From Candidatus Methanomethylophilaceae archaeon (GTDB lineage Archaea; Thermoplasmatota; Thermoplasmata; Methanomassiliicoccales; Methanomethylophilaceae): a stretch of 38,152 nt of DNA. The stretch spans positions 1 to 38,152 of the forward strand of contig JAFTYV010000036.1 in NCBI GenBank assembly GCA_017461225.1. The letters are read 5' to 3'. The notes beneath the pieces were generated by a model. It was not told the origin of the DNA, did no database searches, and saw nothing but the letters and a program-made list of their open reading frames with translations. This document shows, one piece after another, positions 8,701-15,896 of the stretch. Position numbers and translations under genes: made by a program. Within the stretch, counting starts at the first letter, position 1. The number at the start of each line of letters is the position of its first letter.

Positions 8701-9557
8701 TTCCTGGGGACGGTGTCCGCGGACACGTTGTTCATGCACACCTGTGAGAAACCGGTGGTGAACACCACGGTGTCCACGATCGGGCGCCCGTCCCTCCGGA
8801 GGTACCTGTCGACGACCTCCCCTATCCCGATGCTCCCGGACAGTTCGTTCGGGGCCGAGGTGAAGAACACGGGGAGGGTGTTGGCACCCAGTTCCTCCAG
8901 CCTGCGTATCAGGTCCACCACGGGCTTGCGCCTGTCCTTCAGCCACGATGTCTGGTGCATCATAACCGCGACGGTGGGTCTGGACGGGTCGAGGGATGAG
9001 ATGTACTCGTCGAACCCCGTGTCCTCCGGCCAGTCCGGATGGAACACGCCCTCCGTGCGGTTGAGCGTGGGTCCGCGGATCCCCACATCGGCACCGGCGA
9101 TGCGGTTCAGGATCCACAGGATCATCGACTCGTGGTTCTCCCTGCCGCCGATCTCCGCGAGGGTGCGCATGAGGAGCCAGTCCTCGTCCGTGTGCCTGAA
9201 CATGTGCCTGTGGTCGTCGTTGAGCTCCTCCAGGGCGCCGTCGTAGAGGAAGTCGATGGAACCCCTCCCCACGACATCCATCATCCTGTCCCATTTCCTG
9301 AAGTACGACTGGTCGCCGTGGAGCTTGGCGATCACCAGGTCCGCCTCGCGGACCTCGTGGAGGAACCCCACGAACCCCTCCTCGTCGGAATCGAGTTCCT
9401 CGGAATCGGCGCAGACGAGCCTCATCGGGACCGGGATCCCGGCCATCTCCGAGAACGCCCTGCCGATGAGTGCGGCGTCCCTGTTCATAACGCTGAGGTA
9501 GACGACCCTGACGGGCTCGCGTCCGTCGGAGGGTCCGTTGACATGGATGTTCACCAT
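5772..9557 (-). CDS. cobN: CobN-type chelatase large subunit
   Basis: A 1261-residue protein of full CobN/BchH length. The diagnostic central motif HMGTHGTLEWLPGK lies at 554-567, with H554, H558 and E562 as likely metal or substrate ligands. Other CobN blocks are GFSQVCMNN (269-277), LLNMYPPTNDRIGGASGLD (384-402) and VWATDTMKTYG near 945. CobN inserts cobalt into hydrogenobyrinate diamide in the aerobic B12 route together with AAA+ subunits; relatives insert magnesium, and archaeal paralogues are of unproven specificity. The BchI- and BchD-like partners lie directly upstream (four-base gap to BchD), and CbiZ directly downstream. This favours a corrin substrate, but nickel or other metals and other tetrapyrroles cannot be excluded. 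A second CobN is encoded at 3-980. Confidence 0.93.
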   Translation of the reverse strand: MVNIHVNGPSDGREPVRVVYLSVMNRDAALIGRAFSEMAGIPVPMRLVCADSEELDSDEEGFVGFLHEVREADLVIAKLHGDQSYFRKWDRMMDVVGRGSIDFLYDGALEELNDDHRHMFRHTDEDWLLMRTLAEIGGRENHESMILWILNRIAGADVGIRGPTLNRTEGVFHPDWPEDTGFDEYISSLDPSRPTVAVMMHQTSWLKDRRKPVVDLIRRLEELGANTLPVFFTSAPNELSGSIGIGEVVDRYLRRDGRPIVDTVVFTTGFSQVCMNNVSADTVPRNFFEDLDVPVIQAMTLSRPVERWMADGIGLSSMELGSAVIWPEFDGQMISVPSSFNYRDPDGVYRSDSVPDRVDRIATLAVAWAELRRKPVSERRVAILLNMYPPTNDRIGGASGLDSLESVRRCLIAMRDTGYTVDDIPADGNSIVGRLMEGVTSDTRWIPEDELESRSHTVIPTETYLGWYSGLSEKARAGIEVSWGEPPGDISTCGSGFLVPGYLDGNVFIGIQPNRGQHEQAEKLYHDPFVVMPHQYLAYYRWLKHGFGADCIIHMGTHGTLEWLPGKGNGLSSDCYPDVVLDTMPNIYPYIIDDPGEGVQCKRRTNSVLISHMCPSMTRAGNYDELMALEGTLQEYLNSRSTLQQSKRRVLDESILERVAELDMFAELGLQPDCTPEDVDAIVDEIYDYIADLKDAVIKDGLHVLGEVPEGERLREMVYSLCRLRNGDVPSLRGCVCTAMGYDLDALLDSPSSVDPSTGTTFGSILDGVDGAFNGLIDTMDGLGFDEVACVDAARGTFGDLDGGMERSIRYVCGTVFPGIMAMGDEIGNLLVGLDGRYVPPGPSGSPTRGNAHLLPTGRNIYSIDPDAIPSEASWRVGSRMAEDMVSRYVEENGRYPENVGIVVWATDTMKTYGDDVAYILALLGVRPTWGTVGGKVTGMEVIPLEELGRPRIDVMPRISGLFRDSFPNLTEMLVDALAMVAALDESEEENYYRKHLEEDIRRFIDQGLMPSEARDLAGIRVFGDPPGQHGCGVSVLIASSKWDSLDQIAETYATWGSHAYGGGWKGEKVPLAFKMRLGSLDVTVKNHNDREFDLLDIDDDYDSLGGMNAAVRTYGGHTPVTFMGDSSDVDRLRTRTLEEETAYVMRSRVLNPKWAEGLKRHGYKGAMELSKLTEYMLGWSATSDSIEPWMFSSVTDMYILDEGMREWIAENNPDALREMIDDMLEAVHRGLWDADEDTVRELTDLFLETEGLLEDMSGGE

Positions 9558-9561
9558 AGAA

Positions 9562-11409
9562 TCACTCCCATATGACGCCCCGCACCGACCTGGTCAGGCG
9601 GTCCGCGTCGAGTTCCTCCAGACGGAGGTATGTGCCCCCGAGGGCGTTGCAGAGGTCGAGTGCCAGTCCGAGTCCGTTCCTCCCGGTCTCGGTGTCGACC
9701 ACGATGAAGCGCGTTTCAGTGGATGAGAGGGCGGAGGCCGTCGAGAGCATCTCCTCCAACGGTCTCCTGCCGGGGTCGACGGACACGTTGCAGCGTCCAT
9801 CGGACAGTATGACCATGACGGGTTCTGCATCGGTGCTCCCCCTGGACGAGAGGATCCCGTGTCCGCACATCAGTCCCCGTGTCAGCGGGGTCCTGCCGCC
9901 CGTGGGGATCGCCTGCAGCGCCCTGTAGGCGGTGGCGGTGCTCTTGGTCAGGGGCAGGACCTCCTCCGCGGAGTCCTTCCTGAAGACCGCCATGCCTATG
10001 CGGTCGCGTCTGCGGTACGCGTCCTCCAGTATGGAGAGGACGGCGCCCTTGACCGCGACCATGCGTTTCTGGGCCCCCAGGGACCCGCTGCCGTCCACCA
10101 GGAACAGGACGTCCTTCCCGCTCCTCCTGGTGCGGACCTTCTCGCGGAGGTCCCCGCGTTCGAGGACGAGTGCGAGGCCGTCGTGGACCCTGTAGGGCTG
10201 GTACGGCGCCGCCATCCTGATGCTCGGGACCAGCGCTATGTCGCGTGGGCGCCCGCGCGGCATGCGGTAGCCGACGCATCTCCCGGAGGGGTCCTCGGAC
10301 TCCACCGGTGCGTGCCTGCCGGAGCGGCCGTGTCTGTAGCCGTCGTCGGCGAGGGACAGGTAGTCTATCAGGGACAGGCGGTCCCCTATGGAGAACACCT
10401 CCTCCCCCGACGGGGGTCCCCCGGGTGGAGGGGGCGGGACGTCCGTGTCGGGCAGGTCGCCGCCATCGTCCGTGCGTCCGGGGTCCGTCTCGGACCCGTT
10501 CCCGTCGTCGCGTGGGCGGTCGTCCTCCGGTTGCTCGTCGGACCTCTCCGGCGGATCCCGGGGTTCAGGTTCCTCCCTCCGCATGTCGTCGAGGTCGTTG
10601 CGCCTGTGCTCGAGGCTTACGGACACCGCGTCGCGGAGGTCCTCCAGGTCGACGGTCGCATGTCCCTTCAGCGCCGCGACGGCACGTGCGGCGTTCATGA
10701 CCGCCACATCGCCCCTGTGCCCCATGACCCCCAGGTCCCGGCAGGTCTCGGTGACCGCGCGGTAGTAGCCCTCCGGTATGTGGACGAACCTGCACCTGCC
10801 CCTTGCGTCGGCGATGGTCCGGCACAGCCCATCATCCTCCCCGGTGACGTCCGTCCCGCGGAGGTTGGAGACCAGGGCCTCGACCCTGGAGTCCTCGTCG
10901 CCGAGTGTGTGCGTGAAGGCGCACAGGTCGAACCTGTCGAGGATGTTGTCCGGCAGGGCGCCCTCCGACGGGTCCATCGTCGCCACGAGGGTGTGGTCGC
11001 AGGGGTGCACCTCCGAGATCCCCTCCCTCTCCACCACGTTCACACGGTTCTCCGTGACGTCCAGTATGTGGTGCAGGACATGGGGTTGCAGCAGGTTGGC
11101 GTTCTCCACGAGCAGGATGTTCCCATGGGACCTCCTGAGTATGCTGGTGCCCCCGCGGCTGCGCCCGGTCCCGATGGTGTCCTCGATGTCCAGGCCCCCG
11201 AATATGCGGTCCTCGGTCGCACCGAGGGGGAGTCTCACGACCTCCCTCCCGCCGGAGATCCCCCCGACGGATGATGCGAGTGCGGACTTCCCGGTCCCAC
11301 GGGGACCGCAGATGAGGACGGAGCGTATGCTGTCGGAGCACAGGGCGCATCTGAGCGCCAGCTTGGCGGTGTCGTTGCCGACGATGCCGGAGAAACCCGT
11401 CATCGTCAT
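9562..11409 (-). CDS. BchD/ChlD-like chelatase subunit (AAA+ plus von Willebrand A domain)
   Basis: A 615-residue protein with three parts. An AAA+ domain spans about 1-265, with Walker A GPRGTGKS (35-42) and a degenerate Walker B (NILLVENAN, 97-105) in which the usual aspartate-glutamate pair is missing. A proline- and acid-rich linker follows (275-340, with a PPPPP run). A C-terminal vWA domain begins near 432 with an intact MIDAS motif D439-G-S441-G-S443. This is the architecture of the D subunit of Mg-chelatase and related chelatases: weak or no ATPase, bridging the BchI ring to the CobN/BchH subunit. The start is ATG at 11409, overlapping the bchI stop (ATGA); a second in-frame ATG lies two codons on. 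Operon position supports the role. Confidence 0.9.
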   Translation of the reverse strand: MTMTGFSGIVGNDTAKLALRCALCSDSIRSVLICGPRGTGKSALASSVGGISGGREVVRLPLGATEDRIFGGLDIEDTIGTGRSRGGTSILRRSHGNILLVENANLLQPHVLHHILDVTENRVNVVEREGISEVHPCDHTLVATMDPSEGALPDNILDRFDLCAFTHTLGDEDSRVEALVSNLRGTDVTGEDDGLCRTIADARGRCRFVHIPEGYYRAVTETCRDLGVMGHRGDVAVMNAARAVAALKGHATVDLEDLRDAVSVSLEHRRNDLDDMRREEPEPRDPPERSDEQPEDDRPRDDGNGSETDPGRTDDGGDLPDTDVPPPPPGGPPSGEEVFSIGDRLSLIDYLSLADDGYRHGRSGRHAPVESEDPSGRCVGYRMPRGRPRDIALVPSIRMAAPYQPYRVHDGLALVLERGDLREKVRTRRSGKDVLFLVDGSGSLGAQKRMVAVKGAVLSILEDAYRRRDRIGMAVFRKDSAEEVLPLTKSTATAYRALQAIPTGGRTPLTRGLMCGHGILSSRGSTDAEPVMVILSDGRCNVSVDPGRRPLEEMLSTASALSSTETRFIVVDTETGRNGLGLALDLCNALGGTYLRLEELDADRLTRSVRGVIWE

Positions 11410-12443
11410 CCGACCCGGAACTGCTCCCTCGCCCATGTGCCGAGCTCGTCCAGGTCGAGTTTCGATTCCTGGAACGGGTTGCGCCTCATGCGGTGGGGCA
11501 TGACTAGGTTGGACACGTGGACGACATCCGAGGGCAGGACCTCGATCCTCCCCTCGAACGCGGCGTGCGCGACCGCGGCCTTCACCAGGGTCAGATCCGC
11601 GCGGTGCCCGTCCACGTCCAGGTGGAGGGGGATCCTCACGGCGGCGCGGAGCACGTCGGGTCCCGGTTCGATCTCGGACACGAGTGAACGTGCATCGCGG
11701 ATCCTGTCCCTCAGCTCCTCCTGGGATCCCCTGTAGTCCTCGGAGAAGCCCTCGGGGTCCCTCTCGAACTCCATGCGTCTGAGCAGGATCTCCGTCCTGC
11801 GGTCCTCGTCCTTCTCCGATACCACGTCGACCATGAGGCCGAACCTGTCCAGGAGCTGGGGCCTCAGGTCCCCCTCCTCGGGGTTCATGGTGCCGATGAG
11901 GATGAACCTGGACGGGTGGCTGTAGGACACACCCTCCCTCTCCACGAAGTTGACGCCCATCGCCGCGGCATCGAGCATCAGGTCGACTATGTGGTCGTCG
12001 AGGAGGTTGATCTCGTCGACGTACAGGATGTTGCCGTTGGCCTTCGCCAGGACCCCGGGTTCGAACCTCTTCCGCCCGGTCGTGATGGCGTGCTCGATGT
12101 CCAACGTCCCCGCCACCCTGTCCTCGGTGGAGCTGAGGGGAAGTTCCACGACCCTCATGGGCACGGTCTCCATCTCCAGGGAGCCGTCCGAGGCCCTCTC
12201 GCGGCACTCGGGGCACATGTTGCCGTCGTCGCCCCAGGCACAGGAGCACGGGCATCCGCGGACCACGTCCCTGTCCGGGAGGAGTCCCGCCAGGGCCCTC
12301 ACCGCTGTGGATTTGGCGGTCCCCTTCTCCCCGCGGATCAGAACGCCACCTATCAGGGGGTTCACCGTGTTCAGGATCAGGGCCTCCTTCATGGGCTCCT
12401 GGCCCACTATGGCTGTGAACGGGTATACCGGTCTGTCTCTCAC
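11406..12443 (-). CDS. BchI/ChlI-like chelatase AAA+ ATPase subunit
   Basis: A 345-residue AAA+ ATPase of the Mg-chelatase I-subunit family, of normal length. Walker A is GEKGTAKS (38-45), Walker B ILYVDE (139-144), and sensor-1 asparagine lies in GTMNPEEG. A cysteine group C64, C66, C68, C77, C80 sits in the insert that often carries cysteines in this family. It forms the ATP-driven ring that powers metal insertion by CobN. The start is GTG at 12443. It is the first gene of a five-gene minus-strand operon with overlaps or gaps of at most four bases. A TATA-like AATATAAAA (about 12477-12469) gives a nearly leaderless mRNA, and operator site 2 overlaps it. Confidence 0.93.
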   Translation of the reverse strand: MRDRPVYPFTAIVGQEPMKEALILNTVNPLIGGVLIRGEKGTAKSTAVRALAGLLPDRDVVRGCPCSCAWGDDGNMCPECRERASDGSLEMETVPMRVVELPLSSTEDRVAGTLDIEHAITTGRKRFEPGVLAKANGNILYVDEINLLDDHIVDLMLDAAAMGVNFVEREGVSYSHPSRFILIGTMNPEEGDLRPQLLDRFGLMVDVVSEKDEDRRTEILLRRMEFERDPEGFSEDYRGSQEELRDRIRDARSLVSEIEPGPDVLRAAVRIPLHLDVDGHRADLTLVKAAVAHAAFEGRIEVLPSDVVHVSNLVMPHRMRRNPFQESKLDLDELGTWAREQFRVG

Positions 12444-12475
12444 GATCTCACCTTCTGGGTTTTGTGAGTTTTATA

Positions 12476-12492
12476 TTGGAATATATATCCAA
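12476..12492. promoter_or_regulatory. 17-bp inverted repeat, putative operator (site 2) at the bchI-bchD-cobN-cbiZ promoter
   Basis: TTGGAATATATATCCAA, with TTGGA/TCCAA arms and an AT-only centre. Read on the minus strand it abuts and slightly overlaps the TATA-like AATATAAAA, with the GTG start of the bchI-like gene 33 bases away. That position would let a bound protein block TBP/TFB. It is one of four matching sites in the window. The 309-base divergent gap 12444-12752 otherwise holds only promoter elements; I see no gene or known riboswitch there. Confidence 0.65.
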
Positions 12493-12694
12493 CAGTTGGA
12501 GGATAAAACTGACCGCATAATCCTGCGTAAAACGGATGCATCTGGCGCGGAACCGGGAGAATCGTGTTGTTTCAAACTCAGTATTCCCGTGTTCATCTGA
12601 CAGGTATCGTTCCCATCCGTTGTGGTCGATAGTTAAAGGCTCTGGGAATTGGATGATTCTGTACGGTTTTTACATAACTTCGGGGCGGATTAAG

Positions 12695-12703
12695 TTAATA
12701 TAA
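12695..12703 (+). promoter_or_regulatory. TATA box of the FecB-like importer operon
   Basis: TTAATATAA within an AT-rich stretch, 50-58 bases before the ATG at 12753. An archaeal start site about 25 bases downstream would fall near 12725, inside operator site 3. Confidence 0.5.
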
Positions 12704-12722
12704 CCCTGGAGTGGATGATTAG

Positions 12723-12739
12723 TTGGATAATACATCCAA
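12723..12739. promoter_or_regulatory. 17-bp inverted repeat, putative operator (site 3) at the importer promoter
   Basis: TTGGAT-AATAC-ATCCAA, with perfect 6-bp arms; the best copy of the four. It overlaps the predicted transcription start and ends 14 bases before the ATG of the FecB-like gene, with GGTGA between as ribosome binding site. A repressor here would block the importer operon. The position relative to TATA differs from site 2 but is repression-compatible in both. Confidence 0.68.
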
Positions 12740-12752
12740 TAGGTGAAATGCC

Positions 12753-13838
12753 ATGGAAAAGAATCAGACGATAGTCATCGGCGTCGTCGCCGTCCTCCTC
12801 ATCGCAGCGGTGGGTGTCGGTTGGTACGTCATGTCAGGTGACGATGATGTGGATCAACCGGCGGAGATCACCGATGCCATGGGCAATGTGGTGAAACTCG
12901 ACGGTGTACCTGAGAGGATAGTCAGCACCTCAGCCGTGCCGACCGAGATACTTTGCGATCTCGGATTCAGGGCGAACCTGGTCGGAGCGACCAGCAATGC
13001 AGGCATCTATGATGTCTTCAGCGATGTGTACGGAATCGATTTGGAATTCGATTATCCTGCGACGATAGAGGCCGATATGGCGAGTGGAAAGGTCGCCGAC
13101 ATCGGTAAGTGGTCATGGGCCGTAGAGGATGTTCTCGCAGCCAACCCTGAACTCGTGATCATGGATGAGGATCAGCTCTCCGACATCAACAAGATGAAGG
13201 ATATCCAGAAGGTCGGTGTCGATGTCATCGTTCTGGATGCGGATTCCGGATTCGATGTGATCAAATCCAACTACATGATGCTCGGCAAGGCACTGGGTGC
13301 CGTAGACAGAGCCGAGGACATATGCTCCGAGATCGACGAGGCACTGAAGGCTATCGACGACAGGTTCGACGAGAGTGCGAACGCGTCCGTGACGTTCGCT
13401 GCGGTCTGCTACATGCCCGGATACATCTACGGTTACGGTGATGGCGGAATGGTCCAGGCCATGAAGAGCGCGGGATATACCAACGCATTCAAGACCTCGG
13501 ACTCCTTCTTCTCCATATCCTATGAGGACATAGCGGCCGCTGACCCTGACGTCATAGTGTTCGAGGACATGGGATCCATGCTTGATTGGGCACCCATCAT
13601 CGAACAGTGGAAGGCGGATCCCGTGATGGGGTCCATCGATGCCATCAAGAACGGTGATTTCTACTGTCTCGAGTACGGCCCGTTCCGTGCCAGCGGTTAC
13701 TCCACAGTGCACATGGTCGAAGGATACGCCCTGTTGCCGTCCCTGATCCAGGGTGCGGTCAACGACTCCGGGCTCCCCAACATCGTCGATGACAAGGAGT
13801 GGAGGGAGAACATAGAGTGGCTCAAGGAGGCCGCCTAA
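12753..13838 (+). CDS. FecB/BtuF-family substrate-binding protein, membrane anchored
   Basis: A 361-residue periplasmic-binding-type lipoprotein substitute. Residues 7-28 form one N-terminal membrane anchor, with no lipobox cysteine, followed by a polar acidic linker and a Fe/B12-type helical-backbone binding domain from about 38: ITDAMGNVVKLDGVPERIVSTS is the usual opening, and AAADPDVIVFED and WKADPVMGSIDAIKNGDFY are family blocks. Relatives bind B12, haem or iron-siderophores outside the cell. Divergent CbiZ/CobN genes sharing the same operator favour a corrinoid or other metal-tetrapyrrole ligand, which is inference. First gene of a three-gene importer operon. Codon use is less G-rich at third positions than the chelatase genes. 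Confidence 0.88.
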   Translation: MEKNQTIVIGVVAVLLIAAVGVGWYVMSGDDDVDQPAEITDAMGNVVKLDGVPERIVSTSAVPTEILCDLGFRANLVGATSNAGIYDVFSDVYGIDLEFDYPATIEADMASGKVADIGKWSWAVEDVLAANPELVIMDEDQLSDINKMKDIQKVGVDVIVLDADSGFDVIKSNYMMLGKALGAVDRAEDICSEIDEALKAIDDRFDESANASVTFAAVCYMPGYIYGYGDGGMVQAMKSAGYTNAFKTSDSFFSISYEDIAAADPDVIVFEDMGSMLDWAPIIEQWKADPVMGSIDAIKNGDFYCLEYGPFRASGYSTVHMVEGYALLPSLIQGAVNDSGLPNIVDDKEWRENIEWLKEAA

Positions 13839-13845
13839 ACACAAG

Positions 13846-13874
13846 GGGGGTGACCCCCACCCCAACGGGGTTTT
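13846..13874 (+). terminator. two small hairpins between the binding-protein and permease genes
   Basis: In the 39-base gap, GGGGG-TGA-CCCCC (13846-13858) is followed by CCCC-AAC-GGGG-TTTT (13860-13874), only three bases before the permease ATG. They could slow or partly end transcription, protect the binding-protein mRNA end, or mask the next ribosome site, so that the binding protein is made in excess. The strand and short T-run fit a weak intra-operon terminator. Confidence 0.45.
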
Positions 13875-13877
13875 CCA

Positions 13878-14960
13878 ATGACGGATGACGAGGCCAGACT
13901 CCGTGAGGAGGTCATGGGGAGGAACGTCGGCATCAGGACGATCCGGAAGAGGTCCACAGTGATCATAATAGCGGGGATCGTCGCCATAATGGTGACCTAC
14001 GTGTATTCCCTGACCATGGGGTCGTATCCGGTCTCCTTCACAGAATCCTTCCATCAGTTGGTGGAGATCGTGATGACGGGCGGCAACCCCGAGGAGATGA
14101 GTGGGAAGGTGATATACCATCTCAGGATGCCCCGTTCCCTGCTCGTCATAATGGTCGGTGCGGGACTCGCAGTTGCCGGAGCGGTCATGCAGGCGTTGAT
14201 CCACAACCCCCTGGTCGATCCGTATGTGACCGGTGTGTCGTCGGGGGCATCGTTCGCCGTGATCCTGGTCTCGCTCGGCACAGCAGTCGCGACATCCGTC
14301 GCCTCCATCTGGGTCATGCCGGTCGCCGCGGTCATAGGGGCCGTCCTCGCATTCATACTGACCATGACTGTCGCCGAGTCCGCGGGCGGGAAGGCGATGA
14401 GCTACGTCCTCGGTGGAACGATCATAGGTATGGGGCTGAGTGCCGGGACGACGTTGATCCTGTCCACCAACGCGGACGACATGCACAAGATCACGGATTG
14501 GATGTTCGGGAGCTTCGCCAACACATCGTGGGAGGAGGCGATCCTCTGTACCGTGTGCATATCGGTCATCCTGGTCATCATCATGGTTCATGCACGCAAA
14601 CTGAACATGATGCTGCTCGGGGAGGATCAGGCGAGGTACCTCGGACTGGATGCAAGGAGGTTCAAGAGGAACATGCTGATCCTGGTTGCGGTCCTGACCG
14701 CCTTCTGCGTCGCATTCTGCGGTGTCATAGGATTCGTCGGACTGATCGTGCCGCATCTGTGCAGGATGATCATCGGAGGGGACAACAGGGTGCTCCTGCC
14801 CACGAGCATCGTCGTCGGATCCGTCGTGCTCTTGGTCGCAGATGTGTTCTGCAAGAGTTTCACCGTGGGGGAACTGCCGATCGGGGCTATAATCTCCGTA
14901 ATCGGTGTGCCGTTCTTCATCTACCTCATGGTCAAGGAGGGTAAACGCTATGCACTCTGA
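13878..14960 (+). CDS. FecCD/BtuC-family importer permease
   Basis: A 360-residue membrane protein with about ten hydrophobic segments, the FecCD norm. Key blocks are HLRMPRSLLVIMVGAGLAVA, then MQALIHNPLVDPYVTGVSSGA, and the coupling region GVIGFVGLIVPHLCRMIIG close to the last spans. It forms the channel of an ABC importer for B12, haem or siderophore-like ligands, as a homodimer with the ATPase that follows. A 38-residue cytoplasmic N-terminus precedes the first span. The ATG at 13878 follows the hairpins just upstream. The end overlaps the ATPase start by 11 bases. Confidence 0.92.
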   Translation: MTDDEARLREEVMGRNVGIRTIRKRSTVIIIAGIVAIMVTYVYSLTMGSYPVSFTESFHQLVEIVMTGGNPEEMSGKVIYHLRMPRSLLVIMVGAGLAVAGAVMQALIHNPLVDPYVTGVSSGASFAVILVSLGTAVATSVASIWVMPVAAVIGAVLAFILTMTVAESAGGKAMSYVLGGTIIGMGLSAGTTLILSTNADDMHKITDWMFGSFANTSWEEAILCTVCISVILVIIMVHARKLNMMLLGEDQARYLGLDARRFKRNMLILVAVLTAFCVAFCGVIGFVGLIVPHLCRMIIGGDNRVLLPTSIVVGSVVLLVADVFCKSFTVGELPIGAIISVIGVPFFIYLMVKEGKRYAL

Positions 14961-15762
14961 TGCAGCCATGCTCGAAGTGTCCGAGATGGCGTTCAGCTAT
15001 TCCGACGAGGGCACTCTGAAGAACATAGATTTCGAGATAATGCCCGGTGAGTTCGTCGCCCTGATGGGCCCCAACGGTTCCGGGAAGACCACGATGATGC
15101 GCTGCATCAACAAGATCCACAAACCTTCCGGTGGGACCATCGAGATCGACTCCGAGGACATAATGGAACTGTCCATGGGTGAGATCGCCAGGATATGCAC
15201 CACAGTCCCTGCCGACACGTCCGTCGACTTCTCGCTCTCCGTCAGGGACTACGTCGCCCTCGGCCGTTCCCCGTTCATCAAGACGATATGGTGGGAGGAC
15301 GAGCACGACGAGGAGCTGATCAACGAGGCCATGTGGAGGATGGGCATAGCCCACTACGCCAACAGGAGGCTCCACGAGCTGAGCAGCGGCGAGAGGGCCC
15401 GCGTCCTCCTCGCCAAGGGCCTGGTCCAGACCCCGAAGGTACTCCTGGTCGACGAGCCCAGTGCTCACCTGGACATCAAGTTCAAGGTCCAGATCATGGA
15501 GATCCTCCGCAACCTCAGCAGGCAGGGCCTGACCGTGCTGATCGCATCGCACGACATCAACCTCCTCACGAGGTTCTGCGACAGGATACTGCTCCTGTCC
15601 AGGGGACACATCCTGAGGTACGGCACCCCCGAGGAGGTCGTCACGGAGGAGTCCATACAGGAGGTCTTCGACATACGCGTGAAGGTCGTCACGGAGGAGG
15701 GCACGGTGTACGTGCTCCCGACGGGCTCCACCCGGTTCGGGGTCGACGGTCCGCTGGACTGA
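14950..15762 (+). CDS. FecE/BtuD-family importer ATP-binding protein
   Basis: A 270-residue ABC ATPase. Walker A is GPNGSGKT (40-47), the signature LSSGERAR (144-151, serine in place of the first signature glycine), Walker B VLLVDEP (164-170), and the switch histidine lies in IASHD. At the Q-loop, where relatives usually read a proline-glutamine pair, the text is TTVPADTSVDF near 84-94, so the conserved glutamine seems replaced by alanine. The ATG at 14950 overlaps the permease end and has AAGGAGGG about 8 bases upstream. It completes the importer. C-terminal residues 200-270 carry the usual helical extension. Confidence 0.92.
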   Translation: MHSDAAMLEVSEMAFSYSDEGTLKNIDFEIMPGEFVALMGPNGSGKTTMMRCINKIHKPSGGTIEIDSEDIMELSMGEIARICTTVPADTSVDFSLSVRDYVALGRSPFIKTIWWEDEHDEELINEAMWRMGIAHYANRRLHELSSGERARVLLAKGLVQTPKVLLVDEPSAHLDIKFKVQIMEILRNLSRQGLTVLIASHDINLLTRFCDRILLLSRGHILRYGTPEEVVTEESIQEVFDIRVKVVTEEGTVYVLPTGSTRFGVDGPLD

Positions 15763-15803
15763 GATGGCAACATCCCCGGACACAAACACCATTCCCCCTT
15801 TTT

Positions 15804-15813
15804 CTATATTATA
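15804..15813 (+). promoter_or_regulatory. TATA-like element before the second ABC-2 exporter
   Basis: CTATATTATA in an AT-rich run following a C/T stretch. A start site about 25 bases on would fall just before operator site 4 at 15841. Confidence 0.4.
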
Positions 15814-15840
15814 ATATCAATAAAGGGGAGGGGGACATTA

Positions 15841-15857
15841 TTGGATGTATATGCCAA
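15841..15857. promoter_or_regulatory. 17-bp inverted repeat, putative operator (site 4) before the second ABC-2 exporter
   Basis: TTGGAT-GTATA-TGCCAA; one arm departs at two positions from ATCCAA. It lies 28-40 bases before the possible starts of the ATPase gene, and close to the expected transcription start if the TATA at 15804 is used. Confidence 0.55.
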
Positions 15858-15896
15858 TCATGAAATACTCATACCCCGATCGACGTGTCCGATAGC

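Noticed and set aside
9562-12255. 897-codon frame beginning inside the bchI-like gene
   Set aside because: The first 282 codons are the wrong frame of bchI; the real BchD-like protein starts at 11409 with an ATGA overlap.
12444-12752. cobalamin riboswitch in the divergent control region
   Set aside because: No B12-box-like core or extended folding is visible; the region is explained by TATA boxes and two palindromic operators.
13113-14969. 618-codon frame antisense to the importer genes
   Set aside because: It is rich in H, D and R with no domain; the plus strand encodes recognisable FecB and FecC proteins there.
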